Positions 62,765 through 64,000 of a DNA stretch of 64,000 nucleotides are shown here, one piece after another. The position numbers were made by a program, and so were the translations under genes. The stretch is from Lepidostoma basale (taxonomy: Eukaryota > Arthropoda > Insecta > Trichoptera > Lepidostomatidae): the NCBI GenBank assembly GCA_022606425.2, contig JAHDVF020000001.1, positions 1,364,001 through 1,428,000 on the forward strand, given 5' to 3'. The notes beneath the pieces were generated by a model. It was not told where the DNA came from. It did not search any database and saw only the letters and a list, made by a program, of their open reading frames with translations. Positions within the stretch are counted from its first letter, which is position 1, and the number at the start of each line of letters is the position of its first letter.

Positions 62765-63355
62765 CCGGCAAAAGGCAGATTAGTTGAGCCAAAGCGCAAC
62801 CCCCGGACATATTTCGGAGATCGGGCTTTCGCAGTGGCAGGTCCGTCCGCCTGGAATATACTTCTTGCACGCCTCAGATGCATTGACAATCCGGCAGATT
62901 TTAAATCTCACCTAAAAACCCACCTTTTCAAAATATCGCATAAAATGAAAGGAACTGAAGTGAAAATGGGTAGACCATGTTGCCAGACAGGGAACAGAAA
63001 GATGGATACCTAGAGGTAGAAAGGAGCATCGAACGACTCCAAAAAATATGGGCTGACGACATAATTCTAGTCGGGAGAAAAATATGAATGAGAGTCGCAC
63101 AGGATAGAGAAAAATGGAGAACGTTTGAAGATACCTATGCATGTAAATTCTAATTTATATTATGTTATGTTCTTTTCTATCTCATGTAATTTCTAATTTC
63201 TCTTAAGTTATCCTTATTCTCGTTTTTGTGTTTTGCCGTTATAAGTTAGTTGTCTGTCTATTTGCCCAAATTTTTATATTACCTTTGTAACTAAACATGT
63301 CATTTTTGTAAAAGCCCTTGCGGCGTTTATGTCAAAATAAATAAATAAATACCTA
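62765..63355 (+). mobile_element. LINE-D end, joined to another LINE end and 3' UTR
   Basis: 62765-62950: GRLVEPKR-like, FGDRAFAVAGPSAWN-type block, KSHLKTHLFKISHKMKG. 62955-63160: pieces of a second LINE end (GRKEHRT, then RVAQDREKWRTFEDTYACKF). 63175-63355 looks like a 3' UTR (tgtaaaagcccttgcggcgt) ending in (AAATAAAT). Confidence 0.7.
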
Positions 63356-63359
63356 CATT

Positions 63360-63798
63360 CAACAGTGGAGAAGAAGAATAAGATGTACACGTATTCACAT
63401 TCGCTCTCACATGTTTCTCGGTGAAAACTCTCACCGGAGACCTTGCCCGTTTTATTTTGACATTCCATTCAGCGTAATACGGTCGTTGTAATGATATTTC
63501 ATTATAACAATACGCCCTGGGAATGTGTTCGTCAGATTCCGTCGCGCGGGGAGAGCGGGAGCCTTTAATAATTTACTGGGTAGGCCGATACCCGCCCAAA
63601 CCCCTTCCCTGACCCACCCCGCCGCCGAACTGGCTCCCCGGCCGCCCACCGGCGCACTGGAACAGTTAGCTGCATAATTCCGTGGCCTTGAAAATTGAAA
63701 TAAGTGTAAATATTTTTTTTCTGAAATTAGAAAACGGCGGTAGAGGACAGGAGGAGTTAGAGCAGAAGTTTAATAATACCAAGGGGCGATTTGGACTG
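63360..63798. other. unassigned, GC-rich patch
   Basis: 63520-63660 is strongly C/G-rich (cgatacccgcccaaacccct, ccgccgccgaactggctccc). No supported gene. May be a host promoter-like island. Confidence 0.3.
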
Positions 63799-63799
63799 T

Positions 63800-63985
63800 A
63801 ACACTTAACCTATTCGCACCGGTAGCCGTCATATCACGTGTAAGATTTCCTAACCGTTAACATCGGTAGCCGTGATATATCGTTTTGCGGCTTTGCAGTA
63901 CTCGTAGTGACATTTATTGTAAGAATTTGTAACCACAAATTACTACAATACTTACCTACATTTATCCTTTACAGAAATCTGTAAA
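63800..63985. repeat. dispersed repeat R4, copy 2 (inverted)
   Basis: Inverse of 51284-51430 plus its continuation to ~51460: cctattcgcaccggtagccg, cctaaccgttaacatcggta, ttgtaaccacaaattactac, ctttacagaaatctgtaaag. Both copies carry a TACTCGTA/TACGAGTA at the same place. Confidence 0.7.
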
Positions 63986-64000
63986 GATAATAAATTAAAT

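Overview
The window is AT-rich eukaryotic DNA that looks like an insect chromosome: mariner and pogo DNA transposons, tRNA-derived SINEs and many 5'-truncated non-LTR retrotransposon (LINE) tails, with no bacterial-type operons. The order cannot be fixed from sequence alone. I found no intact host gene. The only host-like coding sequence is a broken fragment of the CAAX protease STE24 (about 59.0-59.3 kb). A 101-bp GC-rich block with good splice signals at 29571-29671 is a possible exon.

The layout is a dense, nested pile of mobile elements. 0-9 kb: LINE tails, a nearly intact mariner (4036-5289), and a SINE split by a second mariner and a palindromic MITE (5640-7345). 9-17 kb: a non-autonomous retroelement that borrows the 3' end of the dominant LINE, several LINE ends, and a decayed Tc1-like transposase invaded by a SINE and a LINE. 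17-31 kb: palindromic elements, a 783-bp foldback, a pogo-like element with its DDE domain deleted (22301-24108), a tandem duplication with a jockey-like LINE in it, a mariner relic and a foldback split by a LINE. 31-45 kb: LINE fragments (including the longest LINE-A copy, 36982-37691), a Helitron-like end and SINEs. 45-57 kb: foldbacks, more LINE-A copies (one between 54-bp direct repeats) and a LINE-D copy carrying a small TIR element. 57-64 kb: a third mariner beside the STE24 pseudogene, then LINEs nested in LINEs.

Names used here are local. LINE-A: RT C-terminus ending SAYPxGE(T/M)A, then a TTAG-type tail. LINE-B: YLGHVLR/ISWLRN C-terminus. LINE-C: (GATT)n tail. LINE-D: L2/CR1-like, DRAFAVAGPSAWN. 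LINE-E: VRPIMTY type. LINE-F: PVMTYGAE type. LINE-G: GAAGAAG-tailed ends. LINE-I: FGHIARRDQDN type. NARE-1: the non-autonomous element with a LINE-A 3' end. palMITE: the palindromic MITE. SINE-1 and SINE-2: two tRNA-derived families.

The strongest system-level signals are: (1) LINE-A and NARE-1 share about 60 nt of 3' end and make the same 12-bp target duplications, so LINE-A machinery probably mobilises NARE-1; (2) several unrelated foldback families carry a hammerhead-ribozyme-like core (CTGANGA, hairpin, GAAAC); (3) the octamer TACTCGTA is strongly over-represented, and paired repeat copies show it arising as a short insertion at TA; (4) the pogo-like element has nine copies of a G-run + C(T/A)AGTTGTTAC motif clustered at its ends and inside.
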